From assembly GCA_032622095.1 (NCBI GenBank), contig CP136066.1, positions 147,219,559 to 147,283,558 on the forward strand: a stretch of 64,000 nt of DNA. The letters run 5' to 3'. The notes below the pieces were generated by a model. The model did not search any database, had not been told where the DNA came from, and was given only the letters and a program-made list of their open reading frames with translations. Of the stretch, positions 34,457-46,590 are shown piece after piece. This stretch comes from Siphonodentalium dalli (taxonomy: Eukaryota; Mollusca; Scaphopoda; Gadilida; Siphonodentaliidae). Numbering within the stretch: the first letter of the stretch is position 1; every line of letters starts with the position of its first letter. Made by a program: the position numbers and the translations under genes.

Positions 34457-36148
34457 CCTTTTTCCCGCATTGGGTCAGAAGGAGTCAAAAAGCGCACATG
34501 TGATTTGTGAGCTATGTATACATCATAGCCCTAGTCGGCAATACTGATGTGGTCTGTTTCACTGACATTTTAATAAAGCATGTACTGACAATCAGAATGA
34601 TACCCAGCTAGCTAATATAATATAGAAATACCAAATACCACCAGCATTGAGCACAAAAAATACCAGTACATTGATCAGACGATGCTGCCATTTTCGCATC
34701 ACGCAGGTGCATGCAATGAGTGTTGCAATATCAAAGATTGTATTGGCAAAATCTCTTTCAAGTTGATTGCTTTTATTACAATTATTTGTCTGAGATACAG
34801 CATACTACATGTATAGTGTGCAGTAAACTTCTTGATTGATGGGTTTAAATAAAATATGTTGGTATATGAGCATTGATGCTCTGATAATCGGTAGATGGTT
34901 GTTAAGACTGTCGAATAATGCTGTTTTCTCTGTCAAGGATTGTGTCAGGGACAAGTCTGGAGGTTTCAAAATCTGGAGACCAATTTGCACCCCATCATCA
35001 CTTTTCTATGATCCAATAAGTTTTATGCAAAACAAGAGCCCATTTAAAAAACCATTGTAGTGAGTTAGACTACAAGTTTTTTAGTGCGCTTCTGACACTA
35101 GTAACGAAAACACAAGATTTAAAGGCGAATTCCCTGCTAGACGGATATTATTTTTAACATAAAAAGTTTCCGCAAATGTCAATCTTTCAGATTTAATAAA
35201 ATTTTGGACCTGGGATTTATATTGTAAACAGTATAAGCTAAATCATTTGCACTGAGGCCTATTGAACACATTTATACCAGTGTAACCTACAATGCCGTTT
35301 ATTCTGTGAAAATCGGACCAGAATGTTTTTTTTGTTTGAAGTCTATAAGAGATAAGTAATTATAACTGGTGTCACGTGATCGAACTTTCAATGGTTTGTT
35401 TCTACACAAAATTATTCATAACTTCAGTAAAAAGTTGAATCTTTCAGTCAAGCTGTTAAATTAAATAATTACTAGCCAATATGGAGACTAATTCCAATGC
35501 ATTTTGTCAACTTCTGATTCATTACTCAGTCTATTTTCAATAAATTTAGTGAAATTTAGAATACCACTATAATCAGGACAGTAAAAATACTTGATATATG
35601 CTGTTGAGAAATATGCATGCTTGTGTATGAGAGAGAAGTCACTTCTCCCTGGGACAAAATTAGGGAGAAATGGCACATTTTAGGGAGAAGATGTCTCCCA
35701 AGTCGCCCTCTAGTCTTATCGTTGGATTGTGTCTCCACCTAACCAACACCGTGAGGCTCATACCCTTTTATGCCCTACTTTTGAAAGCCAGACGCGCAGA
35801 CAACTGATTCTCCATTCATTTAGCAATTTGTTCATATATCTGTGTAACTTCCTGTGTGGACTGATGATTATCTTTAATATAGCAGATTCTACCTATAAAC
35901 GTTGTCCATGTCATCTCATAAATTGGCGACCACACTGCTGACTGATTGGCATCTTATGAATCATCTCGACTGGTATTACTTTATATCGTTGTCAATGATA
36001 TTGGAATTGAAAGCAGTAATCACAATTATCCATAGATATAATTGCGATTATACGATGTCGGATCAATAGATTCTATTCTTTGTATGCTCATTAGTCTGCA
36101 ATTGGCTTCTTCATATGCACGTCACCGATTCATTGTCGATGATTTCAG
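34457..36148. other. No gene or repeat recognised
   Basis: Last part of the 14.2-kb intron. A short GAGAGAAGTCACTTCTCCC segment near 35631 has a relative near 54067. Otherwise plain. Confidence 0.45.
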
Positions 36149-36330
36149 ATGCTGAATTCTCTGCGACAAATCAGAAGCAGTGCGTCAAAGAAGAAAGAAA
36201 AAGTTATCTTAGAAAAGCAGTTGAGTGAGCCGAGTTTTAATTCTCGTTCTCCATCGCCACCGGATGGACTGTTAGAAAGCGGTATATTCAGTACATTCCA
36301 ATCCCAGAATGAATACAACTCTGATAGAAG
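36149..36330 (+). CDS. togaram1: Exon 3 of the window, TOGARAM1-like gene (SASKK block)
   Basis: A 182-nt exon between GATGATTTCAG and the donor GTGAGA. It enters in phase 0, matching the previous exon, and ends after two bases (AG) of a codon that the next exon completes as Ser. It codes about 60 residues: LNSLRQIRSSASKKKEKV, then LSEPSFNSRSPSPPDG and LLESGIFSTF. The basic SASKK block followed by a Ser/Pro/Asp run and an ESG motif resembles the linker after TOG2 in TOGARAM1 as I remember it. The first codon of the exon is ATG; because the phase chain continues from upstream I read it as internal, but an alternative start here cannot be excluded. The pyrimidine tract is weak. Confidence 0.65.
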
Positions 36331-36789
36331 GTGAGATATGATCTATTATATTCACATTATGATCCCCCCCCCCACCATCAAATTAATGGGGATATGCTGC
36401 AACAATCAGCTTTGTCTGTCCATCAGTCCATTCATCCATCTGTCTGTCCATCCGTGGACCCAACTTTGACCGAACTTGTATTTCTACATTTTCCTGTCAA
36501 TTCTTTTTGTCCCCTGACTTTTTGGCTGACTGTTAAAATAGCCAGTGTCCGTCCGTCCGTCCGTCTGTGCAGAAAGTTTCTGGTTGAGAACTTTATTTTG
36601 CGTATTTTGCATAATCTAGGTTCCCAATGGGTGTACATCACATATTCACCATTTGGGAACTTCAATCTGAGTCTATGTCTCCCATAGCAGATGAGGCCAT
36701 GCAGAATAATGTCCCAAGAGGGTGTATTCTTTAATTGAAAGAATTTCACCCAAATAGTGAAAAACAAGATCTGACAGAAGCTACATCAA
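36331..36789. other. Short intron with repeat fragments
   Basis: A GTCCGTCCGTCCGTCTGT block (36548) of the modular-repeat type, a fragment of the GAATGAGGTCCCC family (36605-36731), and a run of C at 36365. Confidence 0.6.
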
Positions 36790-37051
36790 CCCTTTCTTTA
36801 CTAAATGGACTTTCCCACTCCCAGTTATAAAAAAAAGTATACATTGGAATAGTCTATTATTCATTTGGTGGGGTGTTCAGGTAATAAAATCAGACATCAG
36901 ACAGAAAAAGAGATAATTCAAGAGCAGAATGAATCATATTCATTGGTGGGAAATGTTCAAATAATAAGTTCAACAAACGTTTGTTAAACTTATTATCTAA
37001 ATATTTCCTAAGGAACTACTCATCAATGAGTATTTTGTATAGAAAGGTTAA
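36790..37051. mobile_element. piggyBac-like miniature element next to exon 4
   Basis: CTATACTAAAT family: left CCCTTTCTTTACTAAATGG, right TTTTGTATAGAAAGG-TTAA, with the central hairpin AGATAATAAG type. It ends 25 bp before the exon 4 acceptor junction. Confidence 0.7.
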
Positions 37052-37076
37052 CATGTGCACATGAAATATTTTTCAG

Positions 37077-37357
37077 TAATACCACAGAATCACCCTTTGA
37101 AAGCCGACCAAAACTTGCTCGGGTGAATTCCAATCGTGCCAAATACAGTCAAAGTGGTGCTGAACTGGACAGCCGCAATGGCAAAGTTCACTTAGACTTC
37201 TCACCTCATAACGGAGTAACATTCAAGGAAAACAGAAACTCAGACGTGCAAATAGTAGGACGAGGATATAACGACGATACTGGCAATGTTATTGATAGCA
37301 AAAGTTCCACATCTCAGGCGAATAACCGTATCAAAGACAAACGAAGACTTTCAAAGG
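37077..37357 (+). CDS. togaram1: Exon 4 of the window, TOGARAM1-like gene
   Basis: The longest exon in the window (281 nt), from ATATTTTTCAG to the donor GTAAGA. It enters in phase 2 (AG+T gives Ser) and leaves in phase 1, coding about 93 residues. The peptide contains NTTESPFESRPKLARVNS, a stretch with KVHLDFSPHNGVTF, and ends IKDKRRLSKG. It is polar with alternating basic and acidic residues and no domain I recognise. A piggyBac-like miniature element ends at 37051, 25 bp upstream, so most of the branch-point region lies at or inside the transposon boundary. Confidence 0.75.
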
Positions 37358-39425
37358 GTAAGAATTGCAAAGTATTTGTCTTATTTGCTGTGTAGAAGTT
37401 TGATTGGTAGCGTAGCTTGAAAGTAGAAGAGTATATGACTAGTTGTTGATTTGAAGTAACATTTTTTAATATTTCTATTTCGAATTCATTAACATTCCTA
37501 ACAACTTCCATTTACCAGGCAAGATAGATTTCATTTACAGAACTTTCTTCATTTTCAAAATGTTCACCATCTCACATTGAAATATTAAATTAAATTTGTA
37601 TTTGAGGCAAATCTCTCACCTCAGTGAATTTGCATATTTTCAATTGTATTATCACTTTCATAATAGTTTCATTATTTGATATTAGTACATAATTATGTGT
37701 TGTGGTCTTACACATCTGAAGATATTGAATTGTACAATGATAATACACGATTACATGTATCTATTGGTCACATAATTGGTGTTTTATTAAAACTGTTTTT
37801 GTCCAATTAACACTTTCTAATATCACGATAACATCACTGGAAGCACTTGTTATTCACATATCTTATCAGTAGAGATGCAATGAAAAGAACATTTTGAGAG
37901 ATGAGTATATCCAATTCCAATTTTTGCTGGTAAAAAGATTGTATTGCATCATCCCTTCCATTGGTGACCTAAATTTCTAATAGATTGAAATTTTAAAGCA
38001 TTGATCTTTTGGCATAATAATCTATTCTGGAATTTTATTGAAGAAGTGTGAATAAACAAGTTCTTGTAAATGGACAGCCCCTTGGATAAGTTGAAGACAA
38101 AGTTTTCTTACACTTAAAGCCACATGTGGTTGCGCTCTATATAAACCTTATAATATTCGCTTTTGAATTTTTCCCTTTATCAAAATTGTTGATAAATTTG
38201 ATTAAAAAAATTTGAACTGTCCCAAACGAAACAATCTCAAATTTATTGAAAAATATAAGAAACAAAACATGTATATTCAGCGCTATATCAAAAACAAAAT
38301 TCTGATATCTTCCACGCATGTATGTTTTGAGAGGCCTCTTACCAAATTACCATAATTTTGGGGTTCGAATGAGCCATGTCTGTTTAAATAGAAAATTAAG
38401 TACCAGTATGTTCATCCAAGAGGGTAATAAACCTGTGATTATGACAAACAGCTGCTTCTCTCTCAAAATTGGCTCAACCATTGTTAGTCTGATGTATGAA
38501 GTAATTTTGTAATTTATTTAAGAAATAACTCTCGTTTTGATTAAGTTGATGCAGTTATAACCAAAAAGTTTGAAGACAAATTATATAATGTATGTAACAG
38601 GAGAATAACCATAAAAAGAAGGTAGAGGTAAAACAAGTGAAAAACTTAGATAATTCTGAAGAAAATTGCGCATGAAGTTGAAACCAATCACACTATCACT
38701 CAGACCTCTAAGTATCGATTGATCAAGCGCATCATCATTTCATCGTTTTTGATTGGCTAGGCGTGGTCATAGCACTCGATGCTGCTGTCATTTCTGTAGG
38801 GGAAAGTAATCGAGAAATTTACTTAATTTATGTTGTCGAGAAATATCCTTAATGGCTAAATTTGTGACAACCATTTGTTTTATAGTATTCCTTGGATGGA
38901 CAGCTTATAATTAATTTATTATCGGTCCCACATTGACAGCAGTTAAATTCAATGTTTTTACTTTTATGCTAATAATGAAACAATAGCGCCAATTGTGCAT
39001 AGCTTTTGTTATTAGGCCTTCTTCAGTGCATTCAACATTTACTTTTATGTGTTGAGAACACTTCACTGCCACTGGGATGATCAAACGAGAACGCCATTCT
39101 TATATTTATGAACTGTATGGAGCGACTTGTTTATCAGCGATTCCGTGTAGTTCTGTCTGACGTGTTTTCTGAAATGATTTGATCATTGTGGTTGGAGTTT
39201 TCAGTAATGTTAGTTGAGTGCTACATTATACTAATGGGCAACTTGCCTCTCGTATCAGTTTGTTCCACTCAAATAAGTGCACAATATGTCTTTTAACCTT
39301 CAAAAAAGTTTCATCTTTCAAGATGTGTTGAAATAGCCAGTCAATATTTGACAAAATCTTGGAGAAAAAGTACATCAGTATGATCTGTTTGTCTCCTGAA
39401 AGTTGTTCATACAACATGCTATGTA
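37358..39425. other. No gene or repeat recognised
   Basis: Two kilobases of intron without clear structure after exon 4. No candidate exon satisfies splice sites and phase. Confidence 0.45.
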
Positions 39426-39638
39426 CAGTAATGTCCTAAATAATCGACTCCTTAACCACAGCAGAATTATGGGTAATTTTTCAGGATTTAGTCAGAAATA
39501 TGGCTTGTTGCCATTCATCAGAAAGCTCTCAGTGAGAGCTTTCCGATGAATGGCAACATGCCATATTTCCAACTAAATCCTGAAAAATTACCCATTATTC
39601 TGCTGTTGTTAAGGAGTCGATTATTTAGGGCATTATAC
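39426..39638. mobile_element. Tc1-like palindromic element (CAGTAATGCCC family)
   Basis: Same palindrome as 21452-21667 with apex AAGCTCTCAGTGAGAGCTTT; TA at the left end; the right end is slightly altered (CATTATACTA). Confidence 0.75.
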
Positions 39639-39666
39639 TATATACAACAGACTGAGTGGTGTTTTA

Positions 39667-39920
39667 ACCCATCCATGACAGGAGCTGGCTAGTGCAGCAT
39701 TAAATATCCTGTGCCAGTGCATTCTCTTATATATGCAATTCACCCATAGGGAACCTCGCATATATATAAGAATGCACTGGCTTCAAGGTCAAGTTAGATA
39801 TTGTTAGGCCAATGTATTCTCTTATATATGCGAGGCCCCCTATGGGAGACTCACATATATGAAGAATGCATTGGCACAGGGTTTTTCAAAAAATTTCAGG
39901 AAGCTCCAGCCATGGAAGGG
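39667..39920. mobile_element. piggyBac-like miniature element, CCCTTTCATGAC family
   Basis: TTAA on both sides (39663-39666, 39921-39924); ends CCCATCCATGACAGGAGCT and complement AGCTCCAGCCATGGAAGGG. Inside, the double ATTCTCTTATATATGCGAG hairpin with a short linker. 254 bp. Confidence 0.8.
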
Positions 39921-40653
39921 TTAACTGTCTATTGAATATGATGACATCTAGGTGAAAAGGTGAAAAATATTTACCAAAACTAAAGTGTGAAGATCATTTT
40001 CCATGTAAAGTTTGACTCATGTGGTTTAAGTGCTTGGATGTAATGAAAAACTGAAAATACTTGGCAAACTTTCAGTCTATTTCTCAAAAACTATCATCTT
40101 AGTGTTCAATGCTGACCAAGTGGTAACTTCTTTCCAAGCTTCACATCGATATATTAAAAAAAAATATTATAAATAAAATTTTCGTGGTTATTTTGAGAGG
40201 TTTGGTGTGCTATGTAATACTTTTGAAGTTGAAATTAAGGCATGAAAGTCTTATCTCACTTATCTGGTTGTTGAAAATGTTTAGTTTCTTCTCACTTATT
40301 GTCAACACATCCAGTAGACTTTAAGCCTTTCTATACTAAATTCTAATTGATGAGTAGTTATCCCATATAGTACTGGCCTGACCATAGACCCCACCCCCTC
40401 CATGCGTAGAACTGCCTACAATACGTAGGTTATATGCTTTAAAAATAAATTGGGTAATTATCACAGAAAGTTACTCAGTTGCTATGGCAATGGCTTGAAA
40501 AATACATGCCAAAAATGTGAATGTATAGGAAATGTTCAGATAATAAGTTCAAGAAACGACCATAGGTTGTTCGTTGAACTTATCATCGGAACATTTCCCA
40601 CCAATGAGTAGCATTCCTTCTACAGTAATGCCCTAATTAATCAACTCCTTTAA

Positions 40654-42082
40654 CCCTTTACCCAACAAACTAGCCAAAAACGGCCAAATAAAGCTGCAAC
40701 AGCCTAAATTATCTTGGGTCTGTCTCAATAAAACCATACAAATATGGATATCATTGGAACCGGCTCATTGACCACATTGTGATGGTTACAGTTATGCCCT
40801 GTGCCAATGCATTCTCTTATATATGCGAGTCGACCATAGGTCGCCTCCAGACCTGTTAAGTTTTGAAAATGTCAATCCGTGAGATTTTTGCGGGAGGTAT
40901 GCCCAAATATGTTCATGTTCCAAAAATAATTTTTATGATGGAAGATTGCATAGTTTTTATGAGTTTCTATTTTATAAATATATAGACCTAAATAAAATGG
41001 CAATGAATGTCCTGTTGGTAATTGTAATAGAGCTGCTCTGTGTGGGAGATACCACCATTTATTAAAAAGAAAGAAGCAGATCACACTTCGTAAAAATACT
41101 CAGAATTCCACCGGAAACAGCCGGATATGCGCGAAACCGAAAGTACAACATCGTAATAAACGACAAAATTGACTCGTCTTACGGTTTAACCCACAAATGA
41201 AATGCACACATTCCACCATTTATTAACAAATTTTAAGAAGCAGAAACTTTGTTTAAAGTTAGTCAAAACGAATCCGAGTTACACAGGTTATAACCGGACA
41301 TGTATGCGTGAAACCGAAAGTACAAAATGACCCGTCTTAAAAGTTTTACCCGCAAAATAAAAGACACATTCCGTTCTCAATGCATACCACTATCAGTGAA
41401 CTTAAATCTTAAAGTATCCATTACTTATGTTCATCAATGAGGCCTCACAATACAGCTGCACACTTGTGATTAAACGTATTGTTTTATTTCGTTTGCAATG
41501 CATGCCACTAATCCGTTACTAAGAAATGTTCATCAATGCGGCCTAACAATACAGAACTTTGCACACTTGTGATTACACGTATTGTTTACTAAAACAACAC
41601 CCTCCATACGTGTGGCTTCACCAGAGTGTGAAAATCAATTAATATCAGTCACAGTTCACCACAACTTGAGTCTTCAATCAAAAGTTACCGACGATACATT
41701 CTGTGAATGTTAATGTGTGGGTATTTACGGTACCGGAAATAAGGAAGTCACTGTCATTTGGGGAATTCCCGCAAATGCACGAATTTAAAAAATAAAAAAA
41801 AACTTCGTTTTGGGATTTTCAATGTGGGGTTTTGACGAATCCGTGAGAAATTGGGGGTTATCCGTGTTTGCGGAATTGCCATGGAAATCCGTGAGTCTCA
41901 CGGACAATCCGTGGAACTTAACAGCTCTGGTCGCCTCGCATATATAAGAGAATGCATTGGCCTAAAAAAAATCTTTTAATGTGTTAAGCCAATGCATTCT
42001 CTTATATATGCGAGGCGACCTATGGTCGACTCGCATATATAAGAGAATGCATTGGCACAGGGCCGTTCTGTTGGGTAAAGGG
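40654..42082. mobile_element. piggyBac-like CCCTTTACCCAACAG element, third level
   Basis: TTAA at 40650-40653 and 42083-42086; ends CCCTTTACCCAACA and TGTTGGGTAAAGGG. Opposite orientation to the 15625-16008 copy. Without the hAT insertion and its duplication it is about 340 bp. The hAT lies in the apex of its first hairpin. Confidence 0.88.
40848..41929. mobile_element. hAT-like non-autonomous element, innermost level
   Basis: Perfect 8-bp duplication GTCGCCTC at 40840-40847 and 41930-41937. Ends CAGACCTGTTAAG and complement of CAGAGCTGTTAAG. Subterminal ATCCGTGAG motifs at both ends (near 40875, 41840, 41887, with a TCTCACGGACAATCCGTGG stretch). 1,082 bp with no transposase frame. Confidence 0.92.
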
Positions 42083-42462
42083 TTAACCACAGCAGAATTA
42101 TGGGTAACTTTTCAGGATTTAGTCGGAAATATGGCTTGTTGCCATTCATCGGAAAGCTCTCCCCGAGAGCTTTCTGATGAATGGCAACAAGCCATATTTC
42201 CGACTAAATCCTGAAAAGTTACCCATAATTCTGCTGTGGTTAAAGGAGTCGATTGATTAGGGCATTACTGTACATTTTATATTTTCTGTCATCTGCTTAT
42301 TTTTCCTGAACACTCCTCCAGATAAATAATAGACCCTTTCAATGTCTACTTTTATGACTGATGGGAGAATCCATTTAGTATAGAAAGGGTTATAAATGTG
42401 TGTTTTTCTTCACTGACCCACCTGTGTGATGTGTGTTTTTTTTCTCACAAATTTCCTTTCAG

Positions 42463-42573
42463 GGTCTGTTCCTTCTTCCCCTCTAGGCCTGGCTTCTGTT
42501 CAGGGCTTTGGGGCAGTAGATTTAGACGACGACAGCGACCCATCTCAGGAAGACATAGGTGTTGTAGGGAAGG
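42463..42573 (+). CDS. togaram1: Exon 5 of the window, TOGARAM1-like gene (VVGKG block)
   Basis: A 111-nt symmetric phase 1-1 exon between CAAATTTCCTTTCAG and the donor GTAGGT. The joined codon GGG is followed by SVPSSPLGLASVQGFGAV, then an acidic run DLDDDSDPSQED and IGVVGKG. The IGVVGKG end, read together with MF at the start of the next exon, resembles a conserved VVGKG-F motif of the TOGARAM1 linker and is the main reason for the family call. A hAT-like element begins only 48 bp after the donor, at 42621. Confidence 0.7.
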
Positions 42574-42620
42574 GTAGGTTACCATACTGTCTCTCAAAAG
42601 TCCAAAATAGTCTATTTAAT

Positions 42621-43462
42621 CAGGGTTTCCGCTAGGGGGTAGGGGAATGGGGCCGGTAGCCGTCAAGGGGAAAAATCCAGGTAAAAGTAGCCTGTTTTAC
42701 TTTTAGCACTGGTTGAACTACTTTCGTTATATCGGCCAATAGAATCGTGTGAGAGTAGAAATGGCAGATTGTTTTGTTCCATTTCTGCCCAAGTGCCAAG
42801 CTATCAAACCTTATACATGTACCTGTAACTTTAAAACTAGTAAATTTATTAGATATAAATTAATTTACGAAGTACATGTACAGAACACCAGTAATTTGGA
42901 TCCCAAGTTAAACATGCTCGTTAATGTTAAAAGACTCACTGCGGAAGACCCAGCAGATATTTCGGATGCATAACGTAATCGGAATATATTAAGGCTGATT
43001 ACATATCTGGCCGACGAGTATTCTTTGTGGGCAGTGGTAAGATGCCTTGATGCCCGGTGCGGCTACTCCCACATTTCTCTCTCGCTCTATTATAAAGTGA
43101 ACAGTATATTTTGCGGTATAAAACATGACAGGTACGATTAAAATACTGCTCTTTTGCATAACATAACCGGGTACTAACCACAACGTAACTAACCAGCCTC
43201 AAAGGCATAGCTTCTAGCGATGTCAGTTCCGATCACTTCATGTTTCAATTTAACAACGCGTTTAGAGTGTGTACACTCACAAGGTATAAAATAAATTCAC
43301 CTTTTAAAATTCCTTAGTACTATTCCAACAAAATTCAGAAGTTTTAAACATCTTTATACCTTTATAGACATGCAGTATGTCCTGGGGTATGGCAGGAGGG
43401 GAAAACTTGGCGAGGGAAAGGGGCCGTCAAGGGGACCCCCTGCCGGTATAGCGGAAACCCTG
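42621..43462. mobile_element. hAT-like non-autonomous element (CAGGGTTTCCGCTA ends)
   Basis: Inverted ends CAGGGTTTCCGCTA, with ATTTAAT directly repeated at both borders (42614-42620, 43463-43469). GGCCGTCAAGGGG-type subterminal blocks. Related to 6271-7823. Located 48 bp after the exon 5 donor. Open frames inside match nothing known. Confidence 0.8.
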
Positions 43463-43676
43463 ATTTAATGTATGTGGAATATTGTCCAGAACTTTCAGGG
43501 ACATCTTGTGTATGCATATCATTTGTATATGTTATCTGGCTGAAGAGGGTCATAATGCCAAACATTTCTATGTGCCTGATTAAAATGATTTCAGTATATT
43601 ATCCATGGATAAGGTGTGCTCTAGATGTTATGCATGGATATATGTAAACTTAAGATCACTGATCAAGGAAGTTTAA

Positions 43677-43927
43677 CTCTTTCATGACCGGAGCTGCGCT
43701 GGTGCAGTATTGCATATCCTGTGCCAGTGCATTCTCTTATATATGCGAGTCTCCCATATGGAGCCTCACATATATAAGAGAATGGACTGGCTTACAAAGT
43801 CAATGTAAATCTTGTTAGGCCAATGTATTCTCATATATGCAAGGCTCCCTATGGGAGACTCATATATAAGAGGATGCATTGGCACATGATTTTTGCAAAA
43901 TTTCAGGAAGCTCCAGTCATGGAAAGG
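43677..43927. mobile_element. piggyBac-like miniature element, CCCTTTCATGAC family
   Basis: TTAA at 43673-43676 and 43928-43931; left CTCTTTCATGACCGGAGCT, right AGCTCCAGTCATGGAAAGG. Double hairpin inside. A second partial copy lies at 44520-44640. Confidence 0.8.
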
Positions 43928-43931
43928 TTAA

Positions 43932-45077
43932 TGCTACACCAGCGCAGCTCCCGTCATGAAAGGCATTTTCAGTACGGCCAGCATCAGCATTCAGTTTATA
44001 GGTATTCTATTGTTTTTGGAAGGGTCCAAGGTCCTTTGCTTTGGGAAAATTTATGCCATAGAGAATCATACTTTGGAATTTCTGTGAGTGACAGAGAATA
44101 TTATAACTAACAATGTCATTGTGAAAATCAGTATAATCAAACAATTAAATGCATTTTTATAGATCGTTGATTCCTATCTTATACAAATTAAGCATAAGGA
44201 CTTGAAATTCTTCTTAAAATCATGGAGCAGTCCTGTCTTTTATTTACAAACCAAGCTTATAGTTTCTGTGAATTGGGAATATTATTATCAGAAAATGGAG
44301 AAAAACTAGACTATTTTCCTTTGGGAACGGGGATCATTTTCTGCCCCTGTTATTATAACAAGAAACCTTATTTAGCTATAGCTTTAGAACATTTAGTTGG
44401 TGTAACTTTCTGTCGCTTAGTGGTCACTTTTAGGCCACACATGTTTTGTATATTTTGCAGAATATATATTTTTGTCTCTATTTTATGACACCGCTCATTA
44501 ATAAAACTTACAAGGTCAAGTTAAATATTGTTAGGCCAATGTATTTTCTTGTATATGCGAGGCTCCCTATGGGAGACTCGCATAATTATATAAGAGAATG
44601 TGTTTACACAGGTTTTGCACAAAATTTCAGGCAGCTCCAATCTATATTTAGACACAGCTGGAGTCCCAATTAAATCTGATTTTAATGATTGCTACTTGTA
44701 CTCATCAAAATCAGACAGAGAATTTGTCATTCAAAACCCAAAGCTTTTTGTCTATCAAATTATCCTATAGCAGTAATGCCTGTCTTTACACTACATCCCA
44801 CCTTTTATAATGCTCCTAATTGAGGGCTATTTTTATGATGATGGGCCATTGAGACAGTACTTAGTGCATTTCTTACCAGTAGACCTTGTATCAATCAATG
44901 GCAACAATTGTTATTAGAGACGAGAGTCCATTAATAGTACATATATACCGCCACAGTTATTTCTTATGAACTACATCCTCATTTTGGTGTCTACATGTCT
45001 TGTCTTTCTTCTATTGGATTGAATACATCTATTGTTACCATGTGTTATGTTAAATCACCTTTACATATTGGATAGTT
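43932..45077. other. Intron with a partial miniature-element copy
   Basis: 44520-44640 is half of the double-hairpin family. The rest has open frames without splice context and no recognised repeat. Confidence 0.45.
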
Positions 45078-46036
45078 TTTTATACGCACTTTTGAAAAAA
45101 AGGCCGTATTATAGTATTGGTCTGTCCGTCAGGGCGTCCGGGCGTCCGTTAACCTGTTGTCCGGATGATAACTTTAGTTAGAGTGAACCAAAATTAGTAA
45201 AATTTGGTATGTGGGTTTATTAGCCGAAAAGTAAGTTCAAGTTCGAATTTGGGTTCTGCCCGCCAATTTTCACCGGAGTTATGCCCCTTATTTAACGTTT
45301 TTTGACTTAGAAAATCCTTGAAATTTGTTGTCCGGATGATAACTTTAGTATAGTTTATCGGAATGAATCCAAATTTGGTATATTACTTTCTTTCACCAAA
45401 ACACAGGTCAAGTTCGAACTTGGGTTCTGTCCGACCATTTTTGGCAGAGTTATGCCCCTTTTTCGACTCAGAAAATTCAGTTTTTCTTATGTTTTTTGGT
45501 TTCCGGATGATAACTCGATTTTGGAATGTTTATACGCAAAACCCGTTTTTTTGTGGATTACATATATCAAAATACAGCTCAAGTCCGAATTTCGTTTTAA
45601 TCCGATAATTTTTGCGAGAGTTATGGCCCCTTTTTGACGTAATTTGACTTAGAAAATCCCTGAAATTTGTTGTCCGGATGATAACTTTAGTTAGAGTGAA
45701 CCGATTTCAATCAAATTTGGTATGTCGGTTTATTAGGAGAAAAGACAGCTCAAGTTCGAATTTGGGTTCCGTCCGCCAATTTTCACCGGAGTTATGCCCC
45801 TTATTTGACGTAATTTGACTTAGAAAATCCCTGAAATTTGTTGTCCGGATGATAACTTTACTAGAGCTTATCGGATTCAATGATAATTTGGTATATTACT
45901 TTCTCCCACCAAAACACAGGTCAAGTTCAAATTTGATTTCCGTCAGCCAATTTTTACCAGAGTTATGCCCCTTTTTTACCAGTTTCCGCCGACCCAAGAG
46001 AGGGCGTATATTGCACGCCCAGCGTAGCTCTTGTTT
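45078..46036 (+). repeat. Modular repeat, GTTGTCCGGATGATAACTTT units
   Basis: Five units of about 165-185 bp, each starting near TTGTCCGGATGATAACTTTAG (45159, 45329, 45485, 45670, 45843), with an AAATTTGGTAT block and GAGTTATGCCCCTT. The head is GTCCGTCAGGGCGTCC and the tail ends GGGCGTATATTGCACGCCC. Opposite orientation to 4270-4865. Confidence 0.8.
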
Positions 46037-46272
46037 TTCTTGTTAACATGGAGCAGGACTCATTAAGGACATATTATGAATCAAGATTTCAGGTATAATT
46101 AATGCTTTATTCAGGGATCCAAATCAATTTTTTTCTAAAATATAATTTTACTTATTAAGATCCTCGTGTACAAAATAACATATTTGGTGCGAGAATTTGT
46201 CAAAATGCCTACAGAATTTTCTGTCCGTTTATTTCAGATAATTTCAATGTTTTAGAGCGACATCAACTATTT

Positions 46273-46590
46273 TTATACCCCCTCCCATGAAATGGTGGGT
46301 ATACTGGATTACATGCGTTCGATCCTCTGTCCATATGTTGGGGCGTCAGTCCATCCGTTCGTTTGGGCAGATATCTCAACCACCGGTTGTCAGATCTCAA
46401 TGAAATTTGGTTTGGTTGTTCACTGCTATAAGGACATTCAATTGAGTGTTCAATCGTTTTGTTCGGGTTCTCTGTTCTCATCTTTATTTATCTGGAAATG
46501 TTGGTTTTTGTCCGTCCAAGTGCCCTTCCTACATTTAAGCCTTAAAGGGGTACTGTCGGAATTAGTGTACAGTCCCCCTTTAAGGGGTCT
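46273..46590 (+). repeat. Modular-repeat fragment and small palindrome
   Basis: Starts ATACCCCCTCCCATGAAATG and holds ATCTCAATGAAATTTGG and GGACATTCAATTGAG, as in 51722-53976. 46532-46589 is a CCTTAAAGGGG...CCCCCTTTAAGG hairpin. Confidence 0.65.

Larger units (their letters stand above)
40623..42270. mobile_element. Tc1-like palindromic element, second level
   Basis: CAGTAATGCCC at the left and GGGCATTACTG at the right, with TA on both sides (40621-40622, 42271-42272). Its left arm is interrupted at a TTAA by the element at 40654-42082; the rest of the palindrome, apex included, is at 42087-42270. Confidence 0.85.
40321..42397 (-). mobile_element. piggyBac-like miniature element (CTATACTAAAT family), outermost of a four-level nest
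   Basis: Inverted copy: left TTAA-GCCTTTCTATACTAAAT, right CCATTTAGTATAGAAAGGGTT. Its body is split at a TA by the Tc1-like element (40623-42270). About 155 bp of foreign sequence also lies at 40368-40526, between segments that are adjacent in other copies. Confidence 0.7.

Noticed and set aside
41981-42214. 77-residue frame, also 49135-49341 and 15629-15883
   Set aside because: Translations of miniature-element hairpins; the same peptides recur wherever the element occurs.
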